Part shown: piece by piece, positions 6,746 to 14,524 of the stretch | How the letters are laid out: the number at the start of each line of letters is the position of its first letter | How positions within the stretch are numbered: the stretch's first letter is position 1 | Source of the DNA: Candidatus Ferrigenium bremense | GTDB lineage: Bacteria > Pseudomonadota > Gammaproteobacteria > Burkholderiales > Gallionellaceae | Direction: 5' to 3' | NCBI GenBank assembly: GCA_019449635.1 | Contig: JAGRPI010000028.1 | Location: 1 to 32,836 of the forward strand | DNA length: 32,836 nucleotides | Notes under the pieces: model-generated | Told to the model about the DNA's origin: nothing | Databases searched by the model: none | What the model saw: only the letters and a program-made list of their open reading frames with translations | Program-made: the position numbers and the translations under genes

Positions 6746-7381
6746 ATGAACAACAGGGTTCGCCAGATTCTCGACCAGATAGCCGCCCTCGAAGATGAAT
6801 TGCACACGGCGATCGAAGAGCGGGAGAGCCGCTTGCGTTATCAGATCGAAGGCAAGCGCGTCGTATTCGAGCACGCTATCAGCGAGGCGCACCAGCGCGT
6901 CAAACTAGGCGTGTTTCGCTGGTTTCTGACCGTCCGTCCGCAAAACTTCCTCACCATGCCCATTATCTACGGCATGATCGTCCCGCTGGTCTTGTTCGAT
7001 CTGTGTGCCAGCTTCTATCAGGCGGTTTGTTTCCCTATTTACCGGATCGCCAAGGTGCGCCGTGCGGACTACATCGTGCTGGATCATCAGCACCTGGCCT
7101 ACCTGAATGTCATTGAGAAAATACATTGCGTGTATTGCTCGTATACCGTCGGGCTGCTCGGCTATGCGTCCGAGATCACGGCGCGCACCGAACAGTATTT
7201 CTGCCCGATCAAACACGCCCGCAAAGTACTCGGCACGAATTCACGCTATGAACGCTTCCTGGACTATGGCGAGGCAGATGACTACCACGGCAGACTCGAA
7301 GAATTTCGCACCGAACTTGCCAGGGAGACAGATCAGGCAGATCGGCCGCAGAATGAGGGCGATATGACCGGTCGATCATGA
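6746..7381 (+). CDS. conserved membrane protein with Cys/His motif, function unknown
   Basis: The 211-residue protein is started at the ATG at 6746, which has AAAGGG a few bases upstream; an ATG at 6728 is possible. Residues about 1-55 form a charged coiled-coil-like helix (ILDQIAALEDELHTAIEERESRLR). One or two membrane segments follow around residues 75-105 (MPIIYGMIVPLVLFDLCASFYQAVCFPIY). Then comes a conserved stretch, HCVYCSY ... TEQYFCPIKHA (residues about 127-161), whose CxxC plus Cys and His could bind a metal. I recognise this stretch as recurring in unnamed proteobacterial proteins but know of no function. A TATACT sequence at 6686-6691 may be its -10 element. It ends at a strong bidirectional terminator. 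Confidence 0.8.
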   Translation: MNNRVRQILDQIAALEDELHTAIEERESRLRYQIEGKRVVFEHAISEAHQRVKLGVFRWFLTVRPQNFLTMPIIYGMIVPLVLFDLCASFYQAVCFPIYRIAKVRRADYIVLDHQHLAYLNVIEKIHCVYCSYTVGLLGYASEITARTEQYFCPIKHARKVLGTNSRYERFLDYGEADDYHGRLEEFRTELARETDQADRPQNEGDMTGRS

Positions 7382-7403
7382 TAAGAAAAACTTCACCTCC
7401 AAT

Positions 7404-7435
7404 AAAAAAGGGGATGCCGAAGCATCCCCTTTTTT
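7404..7435. terminator. bidirectional Rho-independent terminator
   Basis: GGGGATGC (7410-7417) and GCATCCCC (7422-7429) pair around a CGAA tetraloop, flanked by six A on the left and six T on the right. It serves both the plus-strand membrane-protein gene and the convergent isomerase gene. Confidence 0.93.
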
Positions 7436-7450
7436 CTGCCAGGTTGCCGG

Positions 7451-8236
7451 TTACTCGATCTTGGCCTTGGCGCGCAATTCTTCGATCGTCTTCTTGATCG
7501 CTTGCTGTTGCAGGCGCTGCTGCAACTGCGGCTTAACTTCCTCGAAAGGCGGTGCTTTCAGTTCGCGCGTGTCTTCCAGCTTGATGACATGCCAGCCGAA
7601 TTGAGACTGCACCGGTTCCCTGGTGTATTCGCCCTTTTTCAGGTTGAGCAGCGCATTGGCGAATTCCGGAACGAAATTGCTCGGCACTGCCCAGCCCAAT
7701 GAACCGCCTTGCGCTGCGGAACCTGCATCCTTGGATTTCGCGGCGAGCTTCTCGAATTTGGCTTTCTTGCCGAGCTGCGCGATGATGTCCTTGGCCTCGG
7801 CTTCGGTTTCCACCAGGATATGGCGGATGCTGTATTCCTTGTTGCCGAATTTGGTTTTCAGCCGGTCATATTCCTGTTTGAGCTGGTCTTCGCTGACCGG
7901 GTGGTTCTTGGCGTAGTCCTGCACGAAGGCGCCAACCAGCACGGATTGCTTGGCCAGTTCGACTTGTTGCACCACTTCGGCATTCTTGTCCAAGCCGAGC
8001 TTGGCGGCTTCCTGCGCCATCACTTCGACGTTGATCAGATCCTCGCGGATCGCCTTGCGCAGTTCCGGGCTGTCCGCCTGGCCTTGTGCGGTGGCTGCTT
8101 TGACGCGCAGGTCGATGCGCGCCTGAGGAATGGAAACACCGTTCACCAGGGCGGCAGATTTGTCTTCGGCGAAGGCGGGGTTGATCGCCAGTGCGCCCAG
8201 AATTGCCAGTGCCGCAAATTTACCGATTTTCAACAT
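7451..8236 (-). CDS. periplasmic parvulin-type peptidyl-prolyl isomerase
   Basis: The 261-residue protein is a SurA/PrsA-like chaperone-isomerase that should act on envelope proteins in the periplasm. A signal peptide (MLKIGKFAALAILGALAINP) ends at AFA-ED near residue 23. Residues about 30-130 form the helical chaperone part (LRKAIREDLINVEVMAQEAAK). Residues about 132-225 are the rotamase domain with the usual motifs YSIRHILVETEAEA, GGSLGW and FGWHVIKLED. AAGGA-type spacing is weak but an AAGGAC precedes the ATG. It is last in the msrB-yciB-yciI series, an order common in betaproteobacteria, and ends at a strong terminator. Confidence 0.93.
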   Translation of the reverse strand: MLKIGKFAALAILGALAINPAFAEDKSAALVNGVSIPQARIDLRVKAATAQGQADSPELRKAIREDLINVEVMAQEAAKLGLDKNAEVVQQVELAKQSVLVGAFVQDYAKNHPVSEDQLKQEYDRLKTKFGNKEYSIRHILVETEAEAKDIIAQLGKKAKFEKLAAKSKDAGSAAQGGSLGWAVPSNFVPEFANALLNLKKGEYTREPVQSQFGWHVIKLEDTRELKAPPFEEVKPQLQQRLQQQAIKKTIEELRAKAKIE

Positions 8237-8421
8237 TACGAGTCCTTTTCTTCAAAAATTAACATCACAATCAACTTTCGCCCAGCGTACGCGCCAGCAT
8301 TTTGAGGGGACGCATCCCGCGCTTCCTCAACTTTTCGGTGCGGAATATATCATACGGAGGCGCACCATCATATTTTTTCCGGCAAACTGCGCCGAGCCGA
8401 CGCGCAGCGCATAACGGCTGC

Positions 8422-8724
8422 TCATGCGGGCATCACTTTTCTGAATGGCTGGACGGAGATTTGCCGGAACACGCCGGTTGAGGCATACGGGTCGGCTTCC
8501 GACCATTCCCGCGCTGCCTGCAGCGATGCGAATTCGGCAACGATCAAGCTGCCGGTGAAGCCCGCCGCACCCGGATCGACTGCATCCACCGCCGGAAAGG
8601 GACCGGCCAGCAGCAGCCGACCCTCATCCTGCAGCGCCTGCAGGCGCGCCAGATGCGCGGGGCGTGCCGCCATGCGTTTGTCCTGGCTGTCCGGGGTGTC
8701 CTGCCCGATGATTGCATATAACAT
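8422..8724 (-). CDS. yciI: YciI family protein
   Basis: The 100-residue product matches E. coli YciI along its length: [63 protein letters not shown] and the ending VQPFRK. The ferredoxin-like fold carries the conserved His/Asp region (RPAHL) thought to form an active or binding site; the reaction is unknown. The ATG at 8722-8724 is preferred over a TTG one codon earlier because it matches the family start. It follows yciB with a 145-base gap that holds a palindromic repeat. Confidence 0.93.
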   Translation of the reverse strand: MLYAIIGQDTPDSQDKRMAARPAHLARLQALQDEGRLLLAGPFPAVDAVDPGAAGFTGSLIVAEFASLQAAREWSEADPYASTGVFRQISVQPFRKVMPA

Positions 8725-8768
8725 CAAAAGCCCCTATACGATTGCCTGGCTTCGCCCCCCTCGCTTCG

Positions 8769-8789
8769 CTCTCCCCGCAAGCGGGAGAT
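8769..8789. repeat. REP-like palindrome (GCGGGAGA type)
   Basis: CTCTCCCCGC-AA-GCGGGAGAT is a near-perfect palindrome in the yciI-yciB gap. It is the same repeat, with one extra C, as the perfect palindrome at 17987-18012 inside the ABC ATPase gene. Confidence 0.7.
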
Positions 8790-8869
8790 AACCAGCGACT
8801 TGCCCGGCGTTGTTTGCCAGGCTAGTCGAATGGCTAGTAGTCCCATCAGGATTGAGGTGAGGGTAAGCA

Positions 8870-9412
8870 TCAGTTATTCTCTTTCTTCTCGTCCACATAC
8901 TTTGCCAGCCATACGCTCTGACCCAGGATGAACACCACCATCAATCCGGTGAAACCGAACAGCTTGAAATTCACCCAGTCATCGGTGGAGTAATTGAACG
9001 CCACATACAGGTTGATGAAACCGAGCACGGCAAAGAACAGGCTCCAGCCCAGGTTGAGGCGATGCCAGATATGCAGCGGCAAGGCGATCTTCTCATGCAG
9101 CAGCGCGCGCATCAGGTTCTTGTTGAACAACAGATTCGAGAACAGCAAAATGACCGAGAACAGCCAGTACAGCACGGTGGGTTTCCATTTGATGAATGTT
9201 TCGTCATGCAGCAGCAGCGTGGCGCCGCCGAACACACCGATGATGGCGAAACTCACCCACAGCATCACGTCGACCTTGCCGTGCCGCCATTTGGTCCAGG
9301 CGATCTGCGCGACGGTCGCGGCGATGGCCACTGTCGTCGCGACGTAGATATCGAACGTCTTGAAGGCGATGAAGAACAGGATGACGGGGAACAGGTCGAA
9401 CAGCAGTTTCAT
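8870..9412 (-). CDS. yciB: YciB inner-membrane septation protein
   Basis: The 180-residue protein starts [18 protein letters not shown] and has five hydrophobic spans, ending in a short charged tail (YVDEKKENN). Family landmarks are visible: [40 protein letters not shown] and [12 protein letters not shown]. YciB (IspZ, septation protein A) is an inner-membrane protein linked to cell-envelope synthesis and division. The gene lies 15 bases after msrB on the minus strand, indicating cotranscription. No clear Shine-Dalgarno sequence precedes it. Confidence 0.95.
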   Translation of the reverse strand: MKLLFDLFPVILFFIAFKTFDIYVATTVAIAATVAQIAWTKWRHGKVDVMLWVSFAIIGVFGGATLLLHDETFIKWKPTVLYWLFSVILLFSNLLFNKNLMRALLHEKIALPLHIWHRLNLGWSLFFAVLGFINLYVAFNYSTDDWVNFKLFGFTGLMVVFILGQSVWLAKYVDEKKENN

Positions 9413-9427
9413 GATGGCAATGATGGG

Positions 9428-9820
9428 TTAATTTCTGTCCAGCGCGAGCGCGGCGGAGTTGATACAAAAGCGCAATCCGGTGGGTTGCGGGCCATCCGGG
9501 AATATATGCCCGAGGTGTGCACCGCATTGTTTGCAGCATACTTCCACGCGTTTCATGCCGTGACTGGTGTCGGTGCGCGTCGTGACGCTCTCCGGTTTGT
9601 AGGGCTGCCAGAAGCTCGGCCAGCCTGAACCGGAATCGAATTTGGTCTCGGAATCGAACAGCGCATTGCCGCAACACACGCAGCGGTAGATGCCCGCATC
9701 ATGGCAGTCCCAGTATGCGCCGCTGAATGCCGGTTCGGTACCGCACTGGCGGCATATTTGAAACTGCTCCGGCGTGAGTTCGCTGCGCCATTCGGCATCG
9801 GATTTCTCGATCTTGTCCAT
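9428..9820 (-). CDS. msrB: peptide-methionine (R)-S-oxide reductase MsrB
   Basis: MsrB reduces the R epimer of methionine sulfoxide in proteins, a repair step after oxidative damage. All landmarks are present in 130 residues: the entry motif [13 protein letters not shown], zinc ligands Cys47/Cys50 and Cys96/Cys99, the substrate region [21 protein letters not shown] and the catalytic Cys119 in RFCINS. No second cysteine is seen at the usual resolving position in the FDSGSGW region, so recycling may use another cysteine or thioredoxin directly. It leads the msrB-yciB pair on the minus strand. Confidence 0.96.
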   Translation of the reverse strand: MDKIEKSDAEWRSELTPEQFQICRQCGTEPAFSGAYWDCHDAGIYRCVCCGNALFDSETKFDSGSGWPSFWQPYKPESVTTRTDTSHGMKRVEVCCKQCGAHLGHIFPDGPQPTGLRFCINSAALALDRN

Positions 9821-9866
9821 TGGTGGATTCTTTAATGTTCCAGATTATCAACCAGTCTGCGAACTT

Positions 9867-9915
9867 TGCAGGAGCACGTCCTGCGTGCGAATCGCGGCCA
9901 GGGGCCGCTCCTGCA
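9867..9915. repeat. REP/BIME-like element between msrB and phoH
   Basis: Outer arms TGCAGGAGC (9867-9875) and GCTCCTGCA (9907-9915) enclose two inner hairpins, one of them GCGGCC-AGG-GGCCGC. The layout and the GGAGCGGCC wording match the REP palindromes common between proteobacterial genes. Confidence 0.75.
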
Positions 9916-9959
9916 ACGGCGATTCATGATAATCAGTAGTCATATCAATCGCCCAATCC

Positions 9960-11387
9960 CTACAGCACTTCGCCGGCATAATCCGCCAGCCGCGATCGCT
10001 CGCCGCGCATCAGCGTGACGTGGCCGCCGTGAGCCCAGCCCTTGAAGCGGTCCACCACATAGGTCAGGCCGGAACTGCCCTCGGTGAGATAAGGCGTGTC
10101 GATCTGCGCGATGTTGCCCATGCACACCACCTTGGTGCCGGGGCCGGCGCGCGTCACCAGCGTCTTCATCTGCTTGGGCGTGAGGTTCTGCGCCTCGTCG
10201 ATGATGACATATTTGTTGAGGAAAGTGCGCCCGCGCATGAAGTTGAGCGACTTGACCTTGACGCGCGAGCGGATCAGGTCGCGCGTGGCCGCACGCCCCC
10301 AGTCGCCGCCTTCCTCGTCGGATTTGTTCAGCACGTCCATATTGTCTTCCAGAGCGCCCATCCACGGCGTCATCTTTTCTTCTTCCGTGCCGGGCAGGAA
10401 ACCGATGTCTTCGCCCACCGGAACCGTCACGCGGGTAATGATGATTTCCGAATACAGCTTGGTTTCCAGAGTTTGCAGCAAGCCGGCCGCCAGCGTCAGC
10501 AGGGTCTTGCCGGTGCCCGCCTGTCCGAGCAATGTGACGAAATCGATCTCCGGATTCATCAGCAAATTGAGCACGAAGTTCTGCTCGCGGTTGCGCGCGG
10601 TGATGCCCCATACGTTGTTCTTGCTGTGCGTGTAATCGGTCAGCGTACGCAGCAATGCGGTCTTTTCATCCTGTTCCAGCACCACGGCATAAAACGGCGT
10701 TCCGTTTTCCTGGTAGACGAATTGATTGACGAAAAATGCCGCGCATAGCGGGCCGCGTATCTGGTAATAGGTGTGGCCTTCCTTCTGCCACGACTTCATG
10801 TCCTTGCCGTGCCTGTCCCAGAAGTCGTCCGGCAACGGCAACACGCCGGTGTAGAGCAGGTCGGTGTCTTCCAACACCTTGTCGTTGAAATAGTCCTGCG
10901 CCTCCAGACCCAGCGCACGCGCCTTGATGCGCATGTTGATGTCCTTGGAGACCAGGATCACCGGGCGTTGCGGGTACAGCTTCTGCATGCCGATGACCAC
11001 GCCGAGGATCGCGTTGTCCGCCTTGCCCAGCTCCAGATGCTGCGGCAGTTCGTGCTTGATGAAGCTGGTCTGCAGGAACAGCCGGCCGGTGCAGCCTTTG
11101 TGTGCGGGGGATTCCAGCGCGATGCCTTCCTCTATCTTGTGCGGCGCATCGCTGACGATCTCGTCCAGGAAGCGGCTGGCCTGGCGCGCATTGCGCGCGA
11201 CTTCGGTCATGCCTTTTTTCTTGTTATCCAGCTCCTCCAATACGAACATCGGCAGGCAGATGTCGTGTTCCTCAAAGCGGAACAGGCTGGTCGGGTCATG
11301 CAGCAGCACGTTGGTGTCCAGCACGAACAGCTTGATGTCGGAATCATTCACCGTCTTGGCTGATTTTTTACTTTTGGGTGGGGACAT
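9960..11387 (-). CDS. phoH: PIN-domain plus PhoH-type ATPase
   Basis: The 475-residue protein joins an N-terminal PIN nuclease-like domain to a PhoH ATPase/helicase-like domain (PhoH2 architecture). The PIN part shows LDTNVLLHD (Asp24) and the acidic LEELDNKKK, then RNARQASRFLD and DNAILGVV. The ATPase part has Walker A GQAGTGKT (288-295), VTVPVGEDIGFLPGTEEEK and Walker B IIDEAQNLTP (DEAQ 397-400), then MGNIAQIDTPY. Such proteins are proposed to unwind and cut RNA. The ATG overlaps an AAGGA site lying at the stop of the upstream peroxiredoxin gene (gap 9 bases), so the two are probably translated from one mRNA. Confidence 0.95.
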   Translation of the reverse strand: MSPPKSKKSAKTVNDSDIKLFVLDTNVLLHDPTSLFRFEEHDICLPMFVLEELDNKKKGMTEVARNARQASRFLDEIVSDAPHKIEEGIALESPAHKGCTGRLFLQTSFIKHELPQHLELGKADNAILGVVIGMQKLYPQRPVILVSKDINMRIKARALGLEAQDYFNDKVLEDTDLLYTGVLPLPDDFWDRHGKDMKSWQKEGHTYYQIRGPLCAAFFVNQFVYQENGTPFYAVVLEQDEKTALLRTLTDYTHSKNNVWGITARNREQNFVLNLLMNPEIDFVTLLGQAGTGKTLLTLAAGLLQTLETKLYSEIIITRVTVPVGEDIGFLPGTEEEKMTPWMGALEDNMDVLNKSDEEGGDWGRAATRDLIRSRVKVKSLNFMRGRTFLNKYVIIDEAQNLTPKQMKTLVTRAGPGTKVVCMGNIAQIDTPYLTEGSSGLTYVVDRFKGWAHGGHVTLMRGERSRLADYAGEVL

Positions 11388-11396
11388 TGCGTTCCT

Positions 11397-11879
11397 TTAG
11401 TTGAGGGTGGCGACGAAATCCAGGGCTTCCTGTGCGTGGCCGTCGGCCTTGAGGCCGCGCCATTCACGGCGAAGTATGCCATTTTTATCGAGGATAAAGG
11501 TACTGCGCTCGATGCCTGTCCCGAGCCCAGTCGAAGGGCCGCGCACCTGCTTGCCGTACAGGTTCTTCAGCTTGATCACGCCGAACAGGTGACATGCCGT
11601 TTCTCCGGCATCGGAAAGCAGATCGAACGGCAGCGTGAACCTGGCTTTGAAATTCCCATGTGATTTGAGGCTGTCGCGCGAAATGCCCACCACCTTGCAA
11701 TTCGCTTTTTTGAACTGGGCATACAGACCGCGGAACTGCTGTGCCTCGGGGGGGCAACCCGGAGTATTGTCCTTGGGGAAAAAATAAATGGCCAGATACT
11801 TGCCGCGCGCGCCGGATAAGGTGCAGGTATGGCCGCCGACGGCTGGAAAGGAAAAATCAACGATGTCGTTTCTGGGCAT
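11397..11879 (-). CDS. bcp: peroxiredoxin of the Bcp/PrxQ type
   Basis: The 160-residue thiol peroxidase reduces hydroperoxides. FFPKDNTPGCPPEAQQFR gives the peroxidatic Cys42 with Thr39 of the PxxxTxxC motif and a downstream Arg in IERSTF. The resolving Cys found five residues after the peroxidatic Cys in E. coli Bcp is absent; Cys61 or Cys96 might serve. Residues about 113-122 (RGPSTGLGTG) replace the short loop before IERSTF usual in this family and are encoded by a dispersed genomic repeat (11514-11539). It precedes phoH by 9 bases. The Shine-Dalgarno sequence is weak. Confidence 0.92.
   Translation of the reverse strand: MPRNDIVDFSFPAVGGHTCTLSGARGKYLAIYFFPKDNTPGCPPEAQQFRGLYAQFKKANCKVVGISRDSLKSHGNFKARFTLPFDLLSDAGETACHLFGVIKLKNLYGKQVRGPSTGLGTGIERSTFILDKNGILRREWRGLKADGHAQEALDFVATLN
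11514..11539 (-). repeat. CCTTCGAC-type dispersed repeat inside bcp
   Basis: On the minus strand the segment reads GCCCTTCGACTGGGCTCGGG and continues ACAGGC. This is very close to a repeat (CCTTCGACAGGCTCAGGACAGG) found widely between bacterial genes. Here it lies in frame inside the peroxiredoxin gene and adds about nine residues. Confidence 0.65.
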
Positions 11880-12019
11880 AAGAGCATTCGTTTAACGTAC
11901 CGCCATTCTTGTCAAAAAACGCGGCAAAGGCAAGCATCAAATTACCCCGTCAATCCGATGAGCTTCTCTCGCAAGGGTAGATCATTCTCATCGTAACCGG
12001 CAGGGGGACTCTGCTTTGA

Positions 12020-12049
12020 TTGACAGGCAGTGCAATAAAAAACTACATT
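12020..12049 (+). promoter_or_regulatory. probable promoter of acs
   Basis: A full-consensus TTGACA (12020-12025) is followed after 18 bases by TACATT (12044-12049), about 60 bases upstream of the acs start. No regulator site was recognised. Confidence 0.45.
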
Positions 12050-12108
12050 TACCCCATTACGAAGTTTGTCCTTCCGGATATAACAACAAACGCCAATCAG
12101 GAGATCGC

Positions 12109-14076
12109 ATGTCCGACATCCAATCAATATTGCACGAAACCCGCGTTTTCAATCCTTCCGATGAGTTCATCGAGCAGGCCAATGTCTCCGGCATGGAAGG
12201 CTATCGGGCATTGTGCAAAGCGGCGGAGCAGGACTATGCGGGCTTTTGGGCCAAACTGGCGCGCGAAACCCTGCTGTGGAAAAAGCCTTTTACCAAGGTG
12301 CTGGACGAGAGCAATGCACCCTTCTTCAAGTGGTTCGAGGATGGTGTGCTGAATGTTTCGTATAACTGCCTCGACAGGCATCTCGCCAGCCAGCCGGAAA
12401 AGACCGCGATCATTTTCGAGGCTGACGACGGCACGGTGACGAGAATCAATTACCGCGACCTGCACGCGCGCGTCTGCCAGTTCGCCAATGGCCTGAAGTC
12501 GCGCGGCATCAAGGAGGGCGAGCGCGTCGTCATCTACATGCCGATGAGCATCGAGGTCGTTATTGCGATGCAGGCCTGCGCGCGCATCGGCGCGATCCAT
12601 TCGGTAGTGTTCGGCGGTTTCTCTTCCAAGAGCCTGCATGAGCGCATCACTGATGCCGGGGCTTGCGCGGTGATCACCGCCGATGCACAGATGCGCGGCG
12701 GCAAGGTGATGCCGCTGAAGCCGGCGGTGGACGAAGCGCTGGCGATGGGCGGTTGCGGGATGGTGCACAGCGTCATCGTCTACCGGCGCGCCGCCTGCGA
12801 AACCGCATGGAACGCGCAACACGATATCTGGTGGCACGATCTGGCGGCGGGACAAGGCATGACCTGTGAACCGGAATGGGTCGGTGCGGAACACCCGCTG
12901 TTCATCCTGTACACCTCCGGTTCCACCGGCAAACCCAAGGGCGTGCAGCATTCCAGCGGCGGTTATCTGCTTCTGTCGATGCTGTCGATGCGATGGGTAT
13001 TCGATTACAAGCCCACCGATGTATTCTGGTGCACCGCCGACGTGGGCTGGGTCACCGGCCACAGCTATGTCACCTACGGCCCGCTGGCGATGGGTGCGAC
13101 ACAGGTGGTCTTCGAGGGCGTGCCGACCTGGCCCGATGCCGGGCGCTTCTGGAAGATGATCCAGGATCACCGGGTGACGACTTTCTACACCGCGCCCACG
13201 GCGATCCGTTCGCTCATCAAGCTGGGCGGCGACTTGCCGAAGAAGTATGACTTGTCCAGCCTGCGCCTGCTCGGTTCGGTCGGCGAACCGATCAATCCCG
13301 AGGCATGGATGTGGTACTACACCGAGGTCGGACATTCGCGCTGCCCGATCGTGGACACATGGTGGCAGACCGAAACCGGCGCACACATGATCGCCCCGCT
13401 GCCCGGCGCGATGCCGATCAAGCCCGGCACCTGCACGCTGCCGTTGCCCGGCATCATGGCGACCATCGTCAACGAAGCCGGCGATGAAGTGCATGACCAG
13501 CACGGCGGCTTCCTCGTCATCAAACGCCCTTTCCCGTCGCAGATCCGCGCCATCTGGGGCGACCCGGAGCGATATCGCAAAGCCTACTTTCCCGAGGAGA
13601 TGCACGGTTATTACCTGGCGGGCGACTCCGCGCACCGCGATGATGACGGCTATTTCTGGATCATGGGGCGCATCGACGATGTGCTGAATGTCTCGGGCCA
13701 CCGCCTGGGGACGATGGAAGTCGAATCGGCACTGGTCGCCAACCCGCTGGTCGCCGAAGCCGCCGTGGTCGGCAAGCCGCATGAGATCAAGGGCGAGGCG
13801 ATAGTGGCATTCGTCGTGCTGAAGGGCGCGCGCCCGGACGATCCGGCCAAGGTCAGGGAAATCGCCGAAAGCCTGCGCGACTGGGTGAGCAGGGAAATCG
13901 GCCCGATCGCCAAGCCTGACGAGATCCGCTTCGGCGACAACCTGCCCAAGACCCGCTCCGGCAAGATCATGCGCCGCCTGCTGCGCGCCATCGCCAAGGG
14001 CGAGGAGATCACCCAGGATGTCTCGACACTGGAAAATCCAGCCATCCTCGAACAGTTGAAGAACGCAGTTCACTAA
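12109..14076 (+). CDS. acs: acetyl-CoA synthetase (AMP-forming)
   Basis: The 655-residue enzyme activates acetate to acetyl-CoA via acetyl-AMP. The start at 12109 is set by AGGAG nine bases upstream and by the family N-terminus; an earlier ATG at 12016 lacks both. Visible motifs are the phosphate loop [11 protein letters not shown] (near residue 268), [14 protein letters not shown], the acetate-pocket stretch [18 protein letters not shown], the AMP-binding [34 protein letters not shown] region and the C-terminal RSGKIMRR. That last motif holds the lysine (about K619) known in the family to be acetylated for control. WWQTETG favours Acs over propionyl-CoA synthetase. The last 13 codons recur twice downstream. 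Confidence 0.96.
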   Translation: MSDIQSILHETRVFNPSDEFIEQANVSGMEGYRALCKAAEQDYAGFWAKLARETLLWKKPFTKVLDESNAPFFKWFEDGVLNVSYNCLDRHLASQPEKTAIIFEADDGTVTRINYRDLHARVCQFANGLKSRGIKEGERVVIYMPMSIEVVIAMQACARIGAIHSVVFGGFSSKSLHERITDAGACAVITADAQMRGGKVMPLKPAVDEALAMGGCGMVHSVIVYRRAACETAWNAQHDIWWHDLAAGQGMTCEPEWVGAEHPLFILYTSGSTGKPKGVQHSSGGYLLLSMLSMRWVFDYKPTDVFWCTADVGWVTGHSYVTYGPLAMGATQVVFEGVPTWPDAGRFWKMIQDHRVTTFYTAPTAIRSLIKLGGDLPKKYDLSSLRLLGSVGEPINPEAWMWYYTEVGHSRCPIVDTWWQTETGAHMIAPLPGAMPIKPGTCTLPLPGIMATIVNEAGDEVHDQHGGFLVIKRPFPSQIRAIWGDPERYRKAYFPEEMHGYYLAGDSAHRDDDGYFWIMGRIDDVLNVSGHRLGTMEVESALVANPLVAEAAVVGKPHEIKGEAIVAFVVLKGARPDDPAKVREIAESLRDWVSREIGPIAKPDEIRFGDNLPKTRSGKIMRRLLRAIAKGEEITQDVSTLENPAILEQLKNAVH

Positions 14077-14142
14077 AAATGGCTGGATTTCGGCGAAGGC
14101 TAACGTGAGCGCAGCGAACGTTAAGCGCAGCGGACGAACCCA

Positions 14143-14184
14143 AACCCCGCAATACTGGAGCAACTCAAGAACGCGGTGCACTGA
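14143..14184 (+). pseudogene. acs 3'-end remnant 1
   Basis: Thirteen codons plus a TGA read [13 protein letters not shown], identical in protein to the end of the upstream acs (14035-14076). Ten of the thirteen codons differ, every difference being synonymous. Such a pattern points to the tail of a diverged acs homologue rather than a recent copy of the adjacent gene. Confidence 0.75.
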
Positions 14185-14234
14185 GCATTGCCGGATTTTG
14201 GCGGAGACTCACCTTCAGGTTATGCCGGAGCCAA

Positions 14235-14273
14235 AATCTTGCCATTCTCGAACAATTGAAAGACGCGGTCTGC
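14235..14273 (+). pseudogene. acs 3'-end remnant 2
   Basis: Thirteen codons read NLAILEQLKDAVC, matching ten of thirteen residues of the acs C-terminus, again with many synonymous codon differences. No stop follows directly. It is more decayed than remnant 1. Confidence 0.6.
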
Positions 14274-14308
14274 GGTACGCCATTTTGATTATCTGAAAAC
14301 GGCGATTA

Positions 14309-14436
14309 GCCACGGATGCACACGGATTATCACGGATAGACAGAGCAAGACGATATCTCCGCCACTTGTCCGGATGATTTTAGTGCAAGGAAGGCAACTC
14401 GCTGATATTCCGTGTTTATCTGTGTTTATCCGTGGC
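14309..14436. repeat. short inverted-repeat element (CCACGGAT type)
   Basis: The left arm GCCACGGATGCACACGGATT (from 14309) and the right arm ending TTTATCCGTGGC (14436) are inverted copies, with internal CACGGAT repeats and about 75 bases between the arms. The wording matches a widespread bacterial dispersed repeat (GCCACGGATAAACACGG). No coding capacity is seen; it may be a non-autonomous mobile element. Confidence 0.7.
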
Positions 14437-14524
14437 GGAATTATTTTCCCGGATTTATGCCATTCCGGTTGACCCGGCCGCCCTACCTCGGTACCATCGC
14501 GGGAATTCTGAGCCCACCGGAGCC

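Larger units (their letters stand above)
14077..14524. other. acs-tail remnants and inverted-repeat element between acs and mltD
   Basis: No intact gene is seen in this 448-base gap. It holds two extra copies of the acs C-terminal coding tail (14143-14184 and 14235-14273), a GTGAGCGCAGCGAACGTTAAG repeat-like stretch near 14105, and an inverted-repeat element (14309-14436). The last 88 bases lead into mltD. Confidence 0.7.

Noticed and set aside
11942-12127. 61-residue minus-strand frame with several cysteines (YCTACQSK) in the bcp-acs gap
   Set aside because: Its start lies inside acs and overlaps the acs ribosome site; the zinc-ribbon look is suggestive but no family or ribosome site supports it.
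12124-14181. Very long minus-strand open frame opposite acs
   Set aside because: It is an antisense frame of a GC-rich gene with typical Arg/His/Gly/Ala-rich shadow composition; acs on the plus strand has every expected motif.
14105-14296. 63-residue plus-strand frame across the acs remnants
   Set aside because: It reads the remnants out of the acs frame; the in-frame remnants explain the sequence better.
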